Below are positions 1-9,708 of a stretch of 20,000 nucleotides of DNA, one piece after another; within the stretch, counting starts at the first letter, position 1; every line of letters starts with the position of its first letter. Source of the stretch: Apostichopus japonicus (lineage: Eukaryota > Echinodermata > Holothuroidea > Aspidochirotida > Stichopodidae); contig NC_092561.1 in assembly GCF_037975245.1 (NCBI RefSeq), positions 20,506,008 to 20,526,007 of the forward strand, in the 5' to 3' direction. Both the position numbers and the translations under genes were made by a program. Below the pieces are notes generated by a model. It ran no database searches and was not told the DNA's origin. It worked only from the letters and a program-made list of their open reading frames with translations.

Positions 1-996
1 GTATCATGAGTGGAGAGAAGATGCTCAAAGTACTGTTGTCATACCACAATTATTTGCTCCATGGACTAACTAAAGTCATAGCTTTCAACCAAGGCCGCTA
101 GAGCTTAGAAGTTTTCAACTGACATGTCTATCAATCTTATGATATATCTGATGGCTATTACATCCCATTTATTTGCCACCATGACCGTTTAGATTTTTGA
201 GCTAGAACATATCAAATGTTAGCATGATGCTCCTCAACCCAGTGACAGCTCTTGTTGCACCCAAGATTTTCTAAAATACTTTTTTAATGCCTTAACTCAT
301 CTCAATTTTCCAGACTTTTCAGACCATCGGTAGTTCATTTCATCCTCTTCAACAGCCAACCAAGAATGATGGAGACTCACAATATGCCAAAAACAAAACA
401 CTAGAGTAGGTCACCTTTGGACTATTTTCTGTTAGGAATATTGTCCGGTTATCCTTGCAGGCGGACATACCCTACTCTAATTGTGATACGGTACCTACTG
501 TAACAGCTAAAATTAGGTTAAGATAAACATAGCTACGAAACCCCTACCATACTAGAATGGAATTTACCGTCTACGCTTTGCATTACAGTCAGTTTCCAGT
601 TTGATATATGGCACCTTTGAATGAATATTAATAGGCGAAGATTATGTAGCATTCCAAATGTTCAATTGTTATTAATTTTCACCTCATATAGATATGCGAC
701 TTAACAGCCAACCATGATTCAAAATGTATAAAGCGGTGTGGCAATTGACATGTACCTTAGAGTCATCATTATGCCTGATGTGTAACTCACTACTGGATGT
801 GAAATACATATTATGTCCATTACTGTGTTCTGTACGTCAAGTGTAGTCACGTGATGTCATTTTTATTCAATGTCGTATCCTTTCTACGCTTCCGTATAAA
901 TAATATTTTATTATCTTGTATTAGGTTACTGATAGAGGCATTTTCCAACTACTGAATGAGAAATACATATCTTGAAAACCAATATAGTGCTAGACT
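1..996. repeat. Upstream non-coding segmental duplication block, copy 1 (cut by window edge)
   Basis: This block aligns along its length with 12537-13520, by eye roughly 80% identical with small indels. Shared landmarks are the start (gtat-atgagtg-agagaagatg), a middle stretch ending catttatttgccaccatga, and the last shared words atagtgctagactg. Alignment stops near 996/13520. Copy 1 keeps about 40 bases around 425-465 that copy 2 lacks. I see no reading frame or recognised domain. It lies about 1.2 kb upstream of receptor gene A, so it is part of the ancestral tandem unit. Its left limit lies outside the window. Confidence 0.85.
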
Positions 997-2239
997 GGAC
1001 CAGATTTAGAGTACTTATTTAACTTGGACAATGAAAGGTGCTGACCACGTGAGGGCATCTGTAGAAGTGCTGGAATTTTCGTAGATGTTAGCGTTGCGAA
1101 GAAGGTTAATTAACCTAAATAAAACATAGCTCTAGTATCAGTTCTTCTCACAAAAATAAACCAGCAACAAATCACCGAAAAAAATCATTAGGGCTACTGC
1201 TCTTCCTCAGTTCATTCATAAAATCGTTAACGTTGACATCTTTCTATGATACTTAGACTAATATGATAGTTTTAACATTACATACTGAAATGCAAAGTCC
1301 ACGCTAACAAGCAGACTCTCAAGGCAAAGCGGTTGACATTTAAGTTACCACAAATTCCATGTTGACTGATGTCATTTTCTCTTTGTACGTTATTTTGTTG
1401 CATTTGAGCGTTTGTCCTTGTTTCCCCCCCCCCCCACCCCTACCAACAGAATACTATTTATTGTGCATGTCAACATTTCGATGTATTCAAGAGTTTTTTG
1501 AGACATTTGGAATAAAACTTTAATTTGGAAGGTGATCTATCCAGAGGATGACACACCTGCAGAGAAACCTCGTTTCATACTGGGTTTCCCTTTAAATGGC
1601 GATCATACCTTTCGAAATTCCTTTTAATGTTCAACTACTTCCTCGTTGTTCTATATACTTTCTTCAAATTATAATATGACTCATCATTATTTTTACAAAG
1701 TGCAGATGTGGTACAGACGGTGCTAAATCTTCTGTACTGTTTCTGTATAGAAATGTCGTGCTGAAATACATGAATCTATAAGCTACCGTACAAACGAATT
1801 TATAAACAACTTTAGAAAGCCAGCTTCCAGCACGAGCGTGTAAGAATGAAAAACTGTTTCATTAATTTCCGTAAGTTGTCGCATCGTGTACAGATCAGAC
1901 TATTTTATCATTTTCATTCAGTGTGCAAACGATTAATGTTGTATTACGCTGGGTATCAGTCAGTTCAGCGGTGAACGCAACGTTCCGAGCAGATTATGTT
2001 ATGATATGGATAATTTTATTACTGAAAACGAATGTATGCCACTGAAGATTACACTACGGTAGAGCCAGTTCGAAACAGAGTTTCTCTGTCTCAATCGATA
2101 ATTGGATCAACGTGCTATTGAAGCTATAACGTGTACAAATTGTTAGTGCTGGTTTGCGTGTACTCATTAGCTTACTTTTATCTTGAACCGCAGAATTTCC
2201 TTTCACCTGTAGACACGAAGGAACACTAATCAAATTATC
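997..2239. other. 5' flank of receptor gene A
   Basis: No gene is recognised here. The stretch holds a 13-base C run near 1424-1436 and otherwise AT-rich unique-looking sequence. I could not align it with the matching flank of gene B. A pyrimidine-rich acceptor-like site (ctttcacctgtag, ending at 2212) lies 27 bases before the start codon, so an upstream 5'UTR exon is possible. No convincing TATA box or core promoter could be placed. Confidence 0.4.
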
Positions 2240-2650
2240 ATGCATGCATACTTCTTTCTGGGATTCTTATCTTTCATCCATTGTTGTATAAGCAGTAGGG
2301 AACATTGTTTAGATTCTGACTATCGAGATGCAAGTACAACCGCAGTCATCGGTCAAAATGTCACCTTACAATGTGGAATAGATGGAAGCTGTCCGTATTT
2401 TACTTGGTTCATCTACCTTGCAAATACAAGTCGCATTGACCTTTTTGTAGAACAATGCAATAAACGCTATAAAGCATGTCACGAAACAGCATATGATGGA
2501 CGAAACGTTCTTCGTTTAACTGACATAGATAATCGTGTAGCTGGATATTACCAATGTCTTTGTGCCTCAGACCCAGCATATGCCTTTGGGTGTGAACAAT
2601 TGAATGTCGTTAATTGCCAATTTGAAGTCCGTGTCAACAACGTTTTGATG
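2240..2650 (+). CDS. Gene A exon 1: signal peptide + V-type Ig domain
   Basis: 137 codons ending in phase 0 at donor ATG|gtaaga. The hydrophobic leader (MHAYFFLGFLSFIHC) aligns without gaps with that of gene B, which supports this start. Ig landmarks are G-Q-N-V-T-L-Q-C45 (strand B), W56 (strand C), V-L-R-L-T-D (strand E) and G-Y-Y104-Q-C106 (strand F). The usual Asp of the D-x-G-x-Y-x-C motif is replaced. Further cysteines at 23, 51, 73, 80, 108, 118 and 126 are all conserved in gene B. N-glycosylation sequons are N40-V-T and N62-T-S. Leader and domain share one exon, whereas Ig genes usually encode the leader separately. Confidence 0.88.
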
Positions 2651-5600
2651 GTAAGAATTTGCACATTTTACGAAGACATTTACAGTTAGCTCTAAAATAC
2701 ATTAGACATAAGATTAACAATCGAGATGGGAGAACGTAGCGTTAAGCAAAACTTCACCATGCTCTCCATAGTAATGACGAGTTTAGGATATAACGCTCAC
2801 AAATGTATTGTTCATCAAAATTCCTTATTTTGGTATTTACATAGATGTTTTACGTCTGATCTTAGTTTCAAGAAAGACAGTTTACGAGTTCGCTTTCAGT
2901 GTTCCCCGCTTTCTATCATGAATTAATTAGTATGTCGTTTAGGACTGCGTATGCATTGTTATCATTACCGAACAGGATGTTGTATGTTATTTTTATGATT
3001 AATAAGAGTAATATCCTTACTGTGTTATTATATTTCCGTCGATAAACATGCAGCAATGTTTGAAATATATTTTGGTTTCAGTTCAATTCAAGTAATGTTG
3101 GTCCCACGCAGACTCATGTTATCAACGTTTCAGAAGGTGAATACATAAGAGTGAAGTGTCCAAAGACCAGTAACCGGCACAACTGTCCAGAAGGTACGTG
3201 TTCACTTGAATCCTAAGGAGGGTTTCCAAAACTTAATATGTTTCATAAAACATTTCTTTTAACTGTTATCTGTTCATTTTCTTGGTATGAAATCCACAAA
3301 TCGTAACAGTTTCCTAGATACTGGTACAGTCCCAATATGCTGTTTGTTTTCCATCGAATATCATTAAAAACCACTCGAACGGCTTGACGGTGACGCTGAC
3401 GATGAACTTTACTCCAACTGAAAACCAATTAAGTTTCAAAGAAATAAACCCTCGTGTCACTATTCTGAACTAAGAGGTTATCTATTAAAACCACATATTA
3501 GCTGGGTTGTACCTAAGTGTTATTCTTATTTAACCATGTCATGTCATTTGTTTAAGAATTCACAAATGGGATTAGGGGGCTGCAAAAAGGGGCATTCATC
3601 AAATACCGTATTATACAATGTGCAGGGAAGTTTCACGACGTTACATGACCCCAACTCTCTCCCTGGTGATGGGAAACAATGGATAAAACAGTCGAATATT
3701 TGACCTCAAATGTCCAAATTTCAATTTAATTTTCTATTTCAATTTGTTCCCTTAATTTCTTTCTAGTTCCTTCAAGACTTTTCATACCGTGGAAAACGTC
3801 AAGAATATAGTCAAAATCTGACGAAAAAAGGGGGTCTGTAGTTGGTATTTCTGATATAAACATTTCGACGGTTGACAAAGAATATGAAATTGGAGAATAT
3901 ATTTGAAATTTGGAGAAGAAGGAAAAATAAAGTACTGACAAATTGAAATTTCAAACGTCCCTTTTGATGCACCGTACCATCTACGAATCTCCTTCTGAGA
4001 AATACCCGAAACCACCCGTTTTCCGCCTTCCAAATCACTGGTAATACCTACCTATGCCACAGCTCTAGCATTAACCCACCCCCCCCCCCTTGAACCAAGG
4101 GCGCCAAGGAGAAAACCAGAATTAGTATACAAATATGAAGTTAAGATTTTTTCAGTGCTGTCCCAAACAGTTCTAGCAAACAAACCGTTTGGTGCTAGTT
4201 CGTTCTTTTATTCTTTCTAAATAAACATCACATGTTTGCTATGTATGGATCGTGCTGTAGATTTCGTGGTGATTACACCTACAAGCATTTGCAAAGTTTT
4301 TTTGTAATCACTCCCCAGCTTTTTCCTTTCATTTGCCTGGTTGTATATTGTTTGTATTCTATTAAAGATGTAAGAGTCTGAAATATATGTAGTTCTATGA
4401 AACGAAACGAAATCTCTGACTTGACGTAACTAAATTTTGGCTGGCGTTTTTTTCCTCCTGTGGATGACGATTTGTTTATTTGTCAGAGCCTTATACCGCT
4501 GTATATCTTTGTATGACTGCATACAGTGTTGTGAAAGATAAATATGAGGGTAAAAGTGGAAGATTGCAAGATTTACCAAACAACAGCTAATACGTAAAAT
4601 CATGAAAAAAAATTTATCTAGGTTTGCTAATAAACCAGTATTATTTCATTTCTTTAGAGGAACAGAGAAATTCACCAAGTAAAAGCTGAACTTCAAAGAT
4701 AGCTCACGATTTGTGAAACTGTTTAAAAAAACTCTCATGTTTCAAGATAATATGGAAATTTTCTTTATATTCAAGATTCATCGAAAATGTTCACTGCAAC
4801 AAGATCTCATCAAAATTGCTTCATCGAATGTAACTGTAGTAGAAAAGGCGCCACATGGGTTACCATCAACGTATTGCAACGTGAAACTCCCACAAATTCA
4901 TCTTCAACGACCGTAGCCCTACATTATATTGCATCAACCACATCATTGGCGAGTTATAGTAAAGAAGAAATGACAGATGGTAAGACACAAACTCAGTCAG
5001 TACCGGTATTGGTATGTCCTCTAACGGTTATTATATTGTTGTCGTGATTGTTTTTGTAATAGTAGCTATAGGTCTATAGTTGTTAATAGTTGCTGTCAGT
5101 TTATGCGTCTCAGATTTTCTAAGACTATACAAATATCAAATTTAGAATCATCATTTCCCTAGCAAGTAGTTGTGACTGCTTCTACTTCAGCTATAATTGA
5201 AAAGAAATGCATACAATAAAAATGTTGGAAACCATAGTCATGATCGCGTACTGAAGAAATATATAAAATATATATATTTATTTTTTTAGGTTCTTTTAGG
5301 GTTTTTTAGGTTGTAACTTCAATTGGAATTTTCACTTTTTAGCATTCAAATTGTACATGTTGCAATCAATCTGTTTTATCGCTTTACTCTTCACCAGTGC
5401 TTTTAATAGTTTTTCGTTCTCATATTCCTGTATATATCTGTAGATGGTATATGTATTTACTGTTTTTTGTATTTAATGTTTCATGTCATTATATTTTCTA
5501 GATTGTTTGTAAAGCGCACAGATGCATCGCGCGTAGTGCGCTCTATAAGATTTTATTTACATTACATTACATTTATTTCTATGCAAAACAAATAATTATT

Positions 5601-6248
5601 CGTTGATTTAGCTCACATATATACTATGAACTTTGCTTGTTAAGCATCTGAAGCCAATGGAAAGAACCAAGTGAGTATGTATGCTAGAATATTATCTAAT
5701 TCCTGTTTTTGACGATTGGTATCCTAATACAGTTTAGCGTTGAAATAGTTAGCTGGGTATTTCTCATGTTTAAGAAACCTTAATGACATTGTCTTTATTG
5801 TTTACTTTATTTTTCATGGTCAATTGGCATTCGCTACACCAAAGGCAATCACCAACAACTAACAGCGTGTAAATGTATTCCGGTCGTGGCTGTTCTTCTA
5901 GTATCAGTATCAATCCTGGTGCTTGTCGTTGGCGCTCTTTCAATATATATTCGATATTTGAAGACTAATGGATTTCCTAAACCAGTTTCAACAAATAAAG
6001 CAATCTTTTCACAACCAGTCGATGGAACGGTTTCTACATATGTTAATGCTGACGCGGGGAAAGCAGCAACGCGTCATACTTGCGTGCCTAATGCTGAAGT
6101 CATGGTCTCACCAATGAGCATTACAGACAATCTCGAAGTGAATTGTTCAGCATCTAAAAGTAATGATGCAAACTGCGACGCGTCCGGCTACGAAATCCCC
6201 AAAAATATGGATTGTACGAATGAAATAAAGTATGAAACAATAAATTAA
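2240..6248 (+). CDS. Receptor gene A: two-Ig-like-domain, single-pass protein with C-terminal ITIM (4 exons, 369 aa)
   Basis: Proposed join: 2240-2650, 3082-3193, 4776-4979 and 5866-6248 (1110 bases including the TAA stop). All introns are GT-AG, with phases 0, 1 and 1, and the frame stays open throughout. Residues 1 to about 20 form a signal peptide, 29-132 a V-type Ig domain, about 150-208 a compact Cys-rich Ig-like module, 212-242 a Ser/Thr-rich stalk, 247-271 a transmembrane helix followed by R/K, and 272-369 the cytoplasmic tail. The tail holds Y301 (Y-V-N-A), Y351 (Y-E-I-P) and Y365 in I-K-Y-E-T-I, a match to the ITIM consensus. ITIM receptors recruit SH2 phosphatases and dampen signalling, so an inhibitory cell-surface role is inferred; the ligand is unknown. 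Gene B repeats the same exon plan, which strongly supports the model. I know no named orthologue. Confidence 0.85.
2651..3081 (+). other. Gene A intron 1 (phase 0)
   Basis: Bounded by gtaaga and ttttggtttcag. No repeat or RNA is recognised. A short stretch near 2841-2905 (containing acgagttcgctttcag) resembles 13588-13635 upstream of gene B, perhaps a small dispersed repeat. Open frames here are uninterpreted. Confidence 0.75.
3082..3193 (+). CDS. Gene A exon 2: first half of second Ig-like module
   Basis: 37 codons plus one base, entering in phase 0 and leaving in phase 1 (CCAGAAG|gtacgt). It encodes residues 138-174, with an Ig strand A/B pattern (V-S-E-G-E-Y-I-R-V-K-C163) and then C172. 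Two N-glycosylation sequons are visible (N139-S-S and N152-V-S). The exon is too short for most ORF finders. It is supported by a matching exon in gene B (16454-16571) with the same phases and the same closing Cys-Pro/Ser-Glu. Confidence 0.8.
3194..4775 (+). other. Gene A intron 2 (phase 1), 1.58 kb
   Basis: Bounded by gtacgt and tttatattcaag, and more than four times longer than gene B intron 2 (367 bases), so it probably contains inserted sequence. A 12-base inverted repeat (AAATTTCAATTT at 3716-3727, complement at 3940-3951) brackets about 240 bases and could mark a small MITE, but both arms are AT-rich. A C run lies near 4079-4090. Overlapping minus-strand open frames at 3726-4038 match nothing I recognise. 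Confidence 0.7.
4776..4979 (+). CDS. Gene A exon 3: second half of Ig-like module + stalk
   Basis: Encodes residues 175-242, phase 1 at both ends (ttcaag|AT...GATG|gtaaga). C189, C193 and C195 are followed by T-W-V-T-I-N-V-L, which looks like Ig strands F and G. The rest is a Ser/Thr-rich juxtamembrane stalk (T-N-S-S-S-T-T) ending S-Y-S-K-E-E-M-T-D, a block conserved in gene B. The stalk is a likely O-glycosylated spacer (inference). Confidence 0.82.
4980..5865 (+). other. Gene A intron 3 (phase 1)
   Basis: Bounded by gtaaga and caacaactaacag. It aligns with gene B intron 3 at both ends, about 75% near the donor and about 90% near the acceptor by eye. It differs by a LINE-tail insertion here and a piggyBac-like insertion in gene B. 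Confidence 0.82.
5260..5577 (+). mobile_element. 5'-truncated L2/CR1-like LINE 3' end in gene A intron 3
   Basis: Gene B goes directly from ...attgaagaa to ...atgcaaaacaaat, whereas gene A has about 318 extra bases there. The segment ends with the typical LINE tail word order: tgtaaagcgc, then gcgctctataag, then an (ATTAC)n run (tttacattacattacattta). This is the 3' end signature of L2-like non-LTR elements in many invertebrates. No coding remains. Confidence 0.65.
5866..6248 (+). CDS. Gene A exon 4: transmembrane helix + cytoplasmic ITIM tail
   Basis: Encodes residues 243-369. The phase 1 acceptor (aactaacag|CG) makes the junction codon GCG. A 25-residue hydrophobic helix (about 247-271) ends at R272. 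The tail carries Y301 in Y-V-N-A (pYxN type, Grb2-SH2-like), Y351 in G-Y-E-I-P and Y365 in I-K-Y-E-T-I. The last 24 residues differ from gene B at one position only. The AATAAA hexamer at 6239-6244 lies inside the last codons. Confidence 0.88.
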
Positions 6249-6839
6249 GGCGGATTAAAATTGGCATCCAGCGAAACGATCGATATCAAAGAATGCTGCT
6301 ATGACCGCTACAAGTTGAATTTAATATTGAGTCTGATATCAATTATAAAAATGTATCATTTGCAATGGATTATGTAACCATTAAGCTCAGAATATGAAGA
6401 AAAGACTATTGATTCAGAGTATACATACGGTATACATAAGGAAAAGGAATCAAATCTAGTTTAGTATTCCGTATACATTATTGGATCATTTTCTGTTATT
6501 TCACTAACAAACTAAACTAACCATCCACGTTTTCTTTTATATGCTTCGAGTAACTTTCACAATTGCATGGAGGAAGCAGTTGTTTTCAAATGACAAAATA
6601 AACGAACGCATTGCAAAATTGAATCGTGTAGTCACGAGAACACTTCCCCTAGACTCTGGTAGACTAAACAAATTTGTCACTGGAAGAATTTAAAGGACAT
6701 GACCTGGATTTTGTTTTAAAGTTGTTGCGGTGTTTTGACATCCATCGTTACAAAACGCTAATGCTCTAAACAAAGTAATGTTACTCTACAACAGAATTTA
6801 TACGTTAAACTTCATTGGTCATGTTAACTATATTATTAC
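6249..6839 (+). other. 3' flank / probable 3'UTR of gene A
   Basis: The first 120 bases or so align with the sequence after gene B (shared words attggcatc and aaaatgtatca), which suggests a shared 3'UTR. Alignment fades near 6366. A canonical AATAAA at 6597-6602 is a candidate poly(A) signal. Nothing else is recognised. Confidence 0.5.
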
Positions 6840-7823
6840 TGTCGTATCATCATCATATATCACGGTCTACAAGGAATGATTTATTCAGAAGATTCACAAG
6901 TTTATGTTTCAATGAAAATTGATGAAAAGGATCAGTCTATTGAACAACTAGAATAATGTATAAGCTAATTCTCAATGACAACATAAACCGAATTGATGCA
7001 TGTTACGTCAAGGGTCTTTACTGTCACCCCTGTAACCACCGTTAAGATTAACGATTCATGTATATCTCCCGTTCCCTCTGTTACAGACCTGGGTGTAATT
7101 GTGATGATAAACTCTCATTGATACCACATTTAAATAACATATCTACCGCTCTGCTTCACACGCTGTAAGAAATCTAGCCAATTTGCAAATATCTTGATCA
7201 AAATTTGACCGAGACAATTATCTTTGCTTTTGTTTTATACAGACTTGACTGTTATAACAGCCTTTTTTTGGTCTTCCTGATTACCAATTCTCTTAGCATC
7301 AGCGCATTTAAACATTGCCGCCAAATTAGTTACCCTCACAGATAACATATACCACTTTAAACATATTCTCCACCAATTTCATTGGCTTCCTGTTTCTGGA
7401 AGAGTAAAGTACAAACTTCCCACCCCACTTACAAAGCCATTCGTGGTTTTGCCCCAAACTATATTACTACTTACTCACCTTACAAATTCCAACTCGCTTA
7501 CTAAGATCTAACAGTGATATTCTCCTAAAACCACCAAAAATTAGTATGGTGAGCGTCCTTTTCAATTTGCAGCCCCCAAACTCTGAAACACTCTGTCTCC
7601 CCACCCACATTAGAAATGCCCCCTACAACAGATAAATCATACATCTTCATAAAAACTCACTTATTTACGTGCTACTTTCATTGGACCTTGTAATTGTTTC
7701 GATCTTTTCGTGTATCTTTAAGTTTTTGTTCTACTATGCTGTATTTTTGTACTAATTTTTTTTCTTGTAAAGCACATTGAGATCGTCGGTATATTGCGAT
7801 ATGTAAATAAGTATTATTATTAT
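6840..7823 (+). mobile_element. Degenerate L2/CR1-like LINE, C-terminal reverse transcriptase + 3' tail (sense)
   Basis: With stops and frameshifts, the sequence translates in order to the C-terminal part of an L2/CR1-type reverse transcriptase. Landmarks are the catalytic box region (Y-S-E-D-S-Q-V-Y-V instead of Y-A-D-D) near 6880-6900, a N-K-T-E-like motif near 6985, S-V-T-D-L-G-V-I-V near 7080-7105, a L-H-W-L-P-V-like motif near 7375-7400, and I-R-N-A-P near 7608-7622. The tail is agcacattgag...atattgcgatatgtaaataagtattattattat, the usual LINE ending. The damage and the changed Asp box make it inactive. Confidence 0.8.
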
Positions 7824-8027
7824 CTCTTTATTCAATATAAACTTTTGACGATGTGTTTAAATATAGATATCGATGACATAATATTCATCTTACAATATGT
7901 ATTTGTTTTCCTTTGCATTGTGCATAGAAATTGTAAATTATGGCAAGAAAACTTTTTAATATGAAATTTCTTGTGCGGACTGAGATTAAGGAACAATAAG
8001 TGTTATAGTTCTTTTAAATGTAAATTC
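7824..8027. other. Spacer between LINE and tandem duplication
   Basis: AT-rich sequence with no recognised feature. Confidence 0.5.
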
Positions 8028-8250
8028 GACATTGACATCGATTCATATTCCTATTGAAACTACTTATCTCAACATTAGATAGGAATCTCGACTGTACGAT
8101 TGTTATAAGGACAACATTGATGTTTGATATGGCGGAAATTGTACACCGAAGAGACCAGCAAGCTTTATTACATATATATAGGTGTGGGCTGGAGCTTTTT
8201 CACTGTTCTGGATTTTCTAACTAACTACTATTTTAAATTATTAATATAAA

Positions 8251-8360
<110 letters not shown>

Positions 8361-8909
8361 TGCTGTTATTTGTTGGTATCAATGCTGCTTCCCCTGTTAT
8401 AACACATCAATACAAAACAACGAAATTTTGCTAACACTAAGGTTATGAACTTGATAAATTATGACGTACAGCGTTGTTGTCTTGAAAGCAAAGCCACTTT
8501 TATCTTAATGTAAACTATGTTTTATTTTAGTAACCGCTTGTACATATATCCCATTTTGTCTGCATGTACTGTTAACGACTTTAATCTTCGTGTCTCAAAA
8601 TAACAACATCATGGCTTTCCATAATCGTAAAATAAACAGTTTAAAGTAACATGTTTGAGGTATTTCCTTCTTTTATCATTGTTCTATGTTTAATGACAGG
8701 CTTGTGTAGTATCTGAGTATTAAAACGTATTAAACCTTTCACCGTGATGTATCGGCGGACGGATTGTACGCTTAGGAATTCAAAATGAATGTCACATTGA
8801 CATATTGAGAAAAAACACCATCCAACGATATATCTCCAACATATATAATGAAAATATCATATAAACTACGTATCATTCTCACAAACTTCAACTGAGTTTA
8901 TCAGCACCA

Positions 8910-9111
8910 ATGCCCGCTTCTCGGCCTTTTGGCTAAGATCATGCGTAGTATCTGTACCCTTTCGAGGGGAATGGTGTTGCACACCTGACGATGATCACAC
9001 AGTCACAGTCCCGATGCAAGGGGACTAGGGTTGAGAGCGGATCAGTCGTTCGGTAGTTTGGTTTTCGTGCCCAGGTTCTTTCGTGGTCGACTTTTTCTTA
9101 AAAAGTATGCC
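8910..9111 (+). mobile_element. U2 snRNA-headed SINE-like insertion with 5-bp target-site duplication
   Basis: The insert (8915-9106, 192 bases) lies between two copies of ATGCC (8910-8914 and 9107-9111). Copy B of the surrounding duplication reads straight through the site (caatgcctacatgtt at about 10301-10315), which is the empty allele. The insert begins with bases 3-28 of metazoan U2 snRNA without a mismatch, then a near match through GTAGTATCTGT (GTAGTA at 8945-8950), and leaves U2 around 8956. It has no poly(A) tail; its 3' end is the short hairpin ACTTTTT-ctt-AAAAAGT. SINEs with U1/U2-derived heads (SINEU) are known from crocodilians. A one-off chimeric U2 retrocopy is the alternative. 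Confidence 0.8.
8915..8956 (+). ncRNA. U2 snRNA 5'-domain fragment (not a functional U2 gene)
   Basis: This part holds U2 stem-loop I and the GUAGUA branch-point recognition segment, starting at U2 nucleotide 3. The rest of U2 (stem-loop IIa, the AUUUUUGG Sm site, stem-loops III and IV) is absent, so this cannot be a working spliceosomal U2. The match to U2 is from memory of the conserved sequence. Confidence 0.85.
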
Positions 9112-9458
9112 CACATGTTAACAAGTATTTAACTCATGTCTTAACTTAACCTTAATAATTTATTTTTCTATTACGCCTTCAATCAATTTATCTAAAAGGG
9201 AGAACAAATATTACCGTACTGTCCCTGAAGAAAATATCATTACAGGAGGTAAAGGTTCCTAGAAGCAGGCCCGGAAAGAAATACAAAACGAAAACCCCAA
9301 TAAAATAGACACGTATGGCTTATAATGACAAAAGTAAGATGTAACTTGTTAATGGGGCCATAAAGACGAATGTAGGTAGTGTCGTTAACATTTTATTGCG
9401 CAATAATAGAATCTCTCCAGATTTCCTTTCTGAGATTCTTTGTGTCCAAGGAATAATA

Positions 9459-9674
9459 CGACATTGATTCATATTCCTATTGAAACTACTTATCTCAACA
9501 TTAGATAGGAATCTCGATTGTACGATTGTCATAAGGACAACATTAAGGTTTGTATTTTCTAACTAACTACTATTTTCAATTATAAATATATATTGACACA
9601 TATCTATATATATATATATATATCTTTATATATATCTATATATCTATATATTTATATATATATATATCTGTATG

Positions 9675-9708
<34 letters not shown>

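Noticed and set aside
3726-4038. Three overlapping minus-strand open frames in gene A intron 2
   Set aside because: Nested frames in AT-rich intron sequence, with no motif and no counterpart in gene B.
5644-5670. Possible micro-exon between exons 3 and 4 of gene A (ag before 5645, gtgagt after 5670)
   Set aside because: Its length of 26 bases would change the phase from 1 to 0, while exon 4 needs phase 1. Gene B lacks the sequence entirely, and direct joining of exons 3 and 4 keeps the frame in both genes.
8915-9106. Functional U2 snRNA gene
   Set aside because: Only the first 42 bases or so match U2. The Sm site and 3' stem-loops are missing, and the segment is a clean insertion with target-site duplication.
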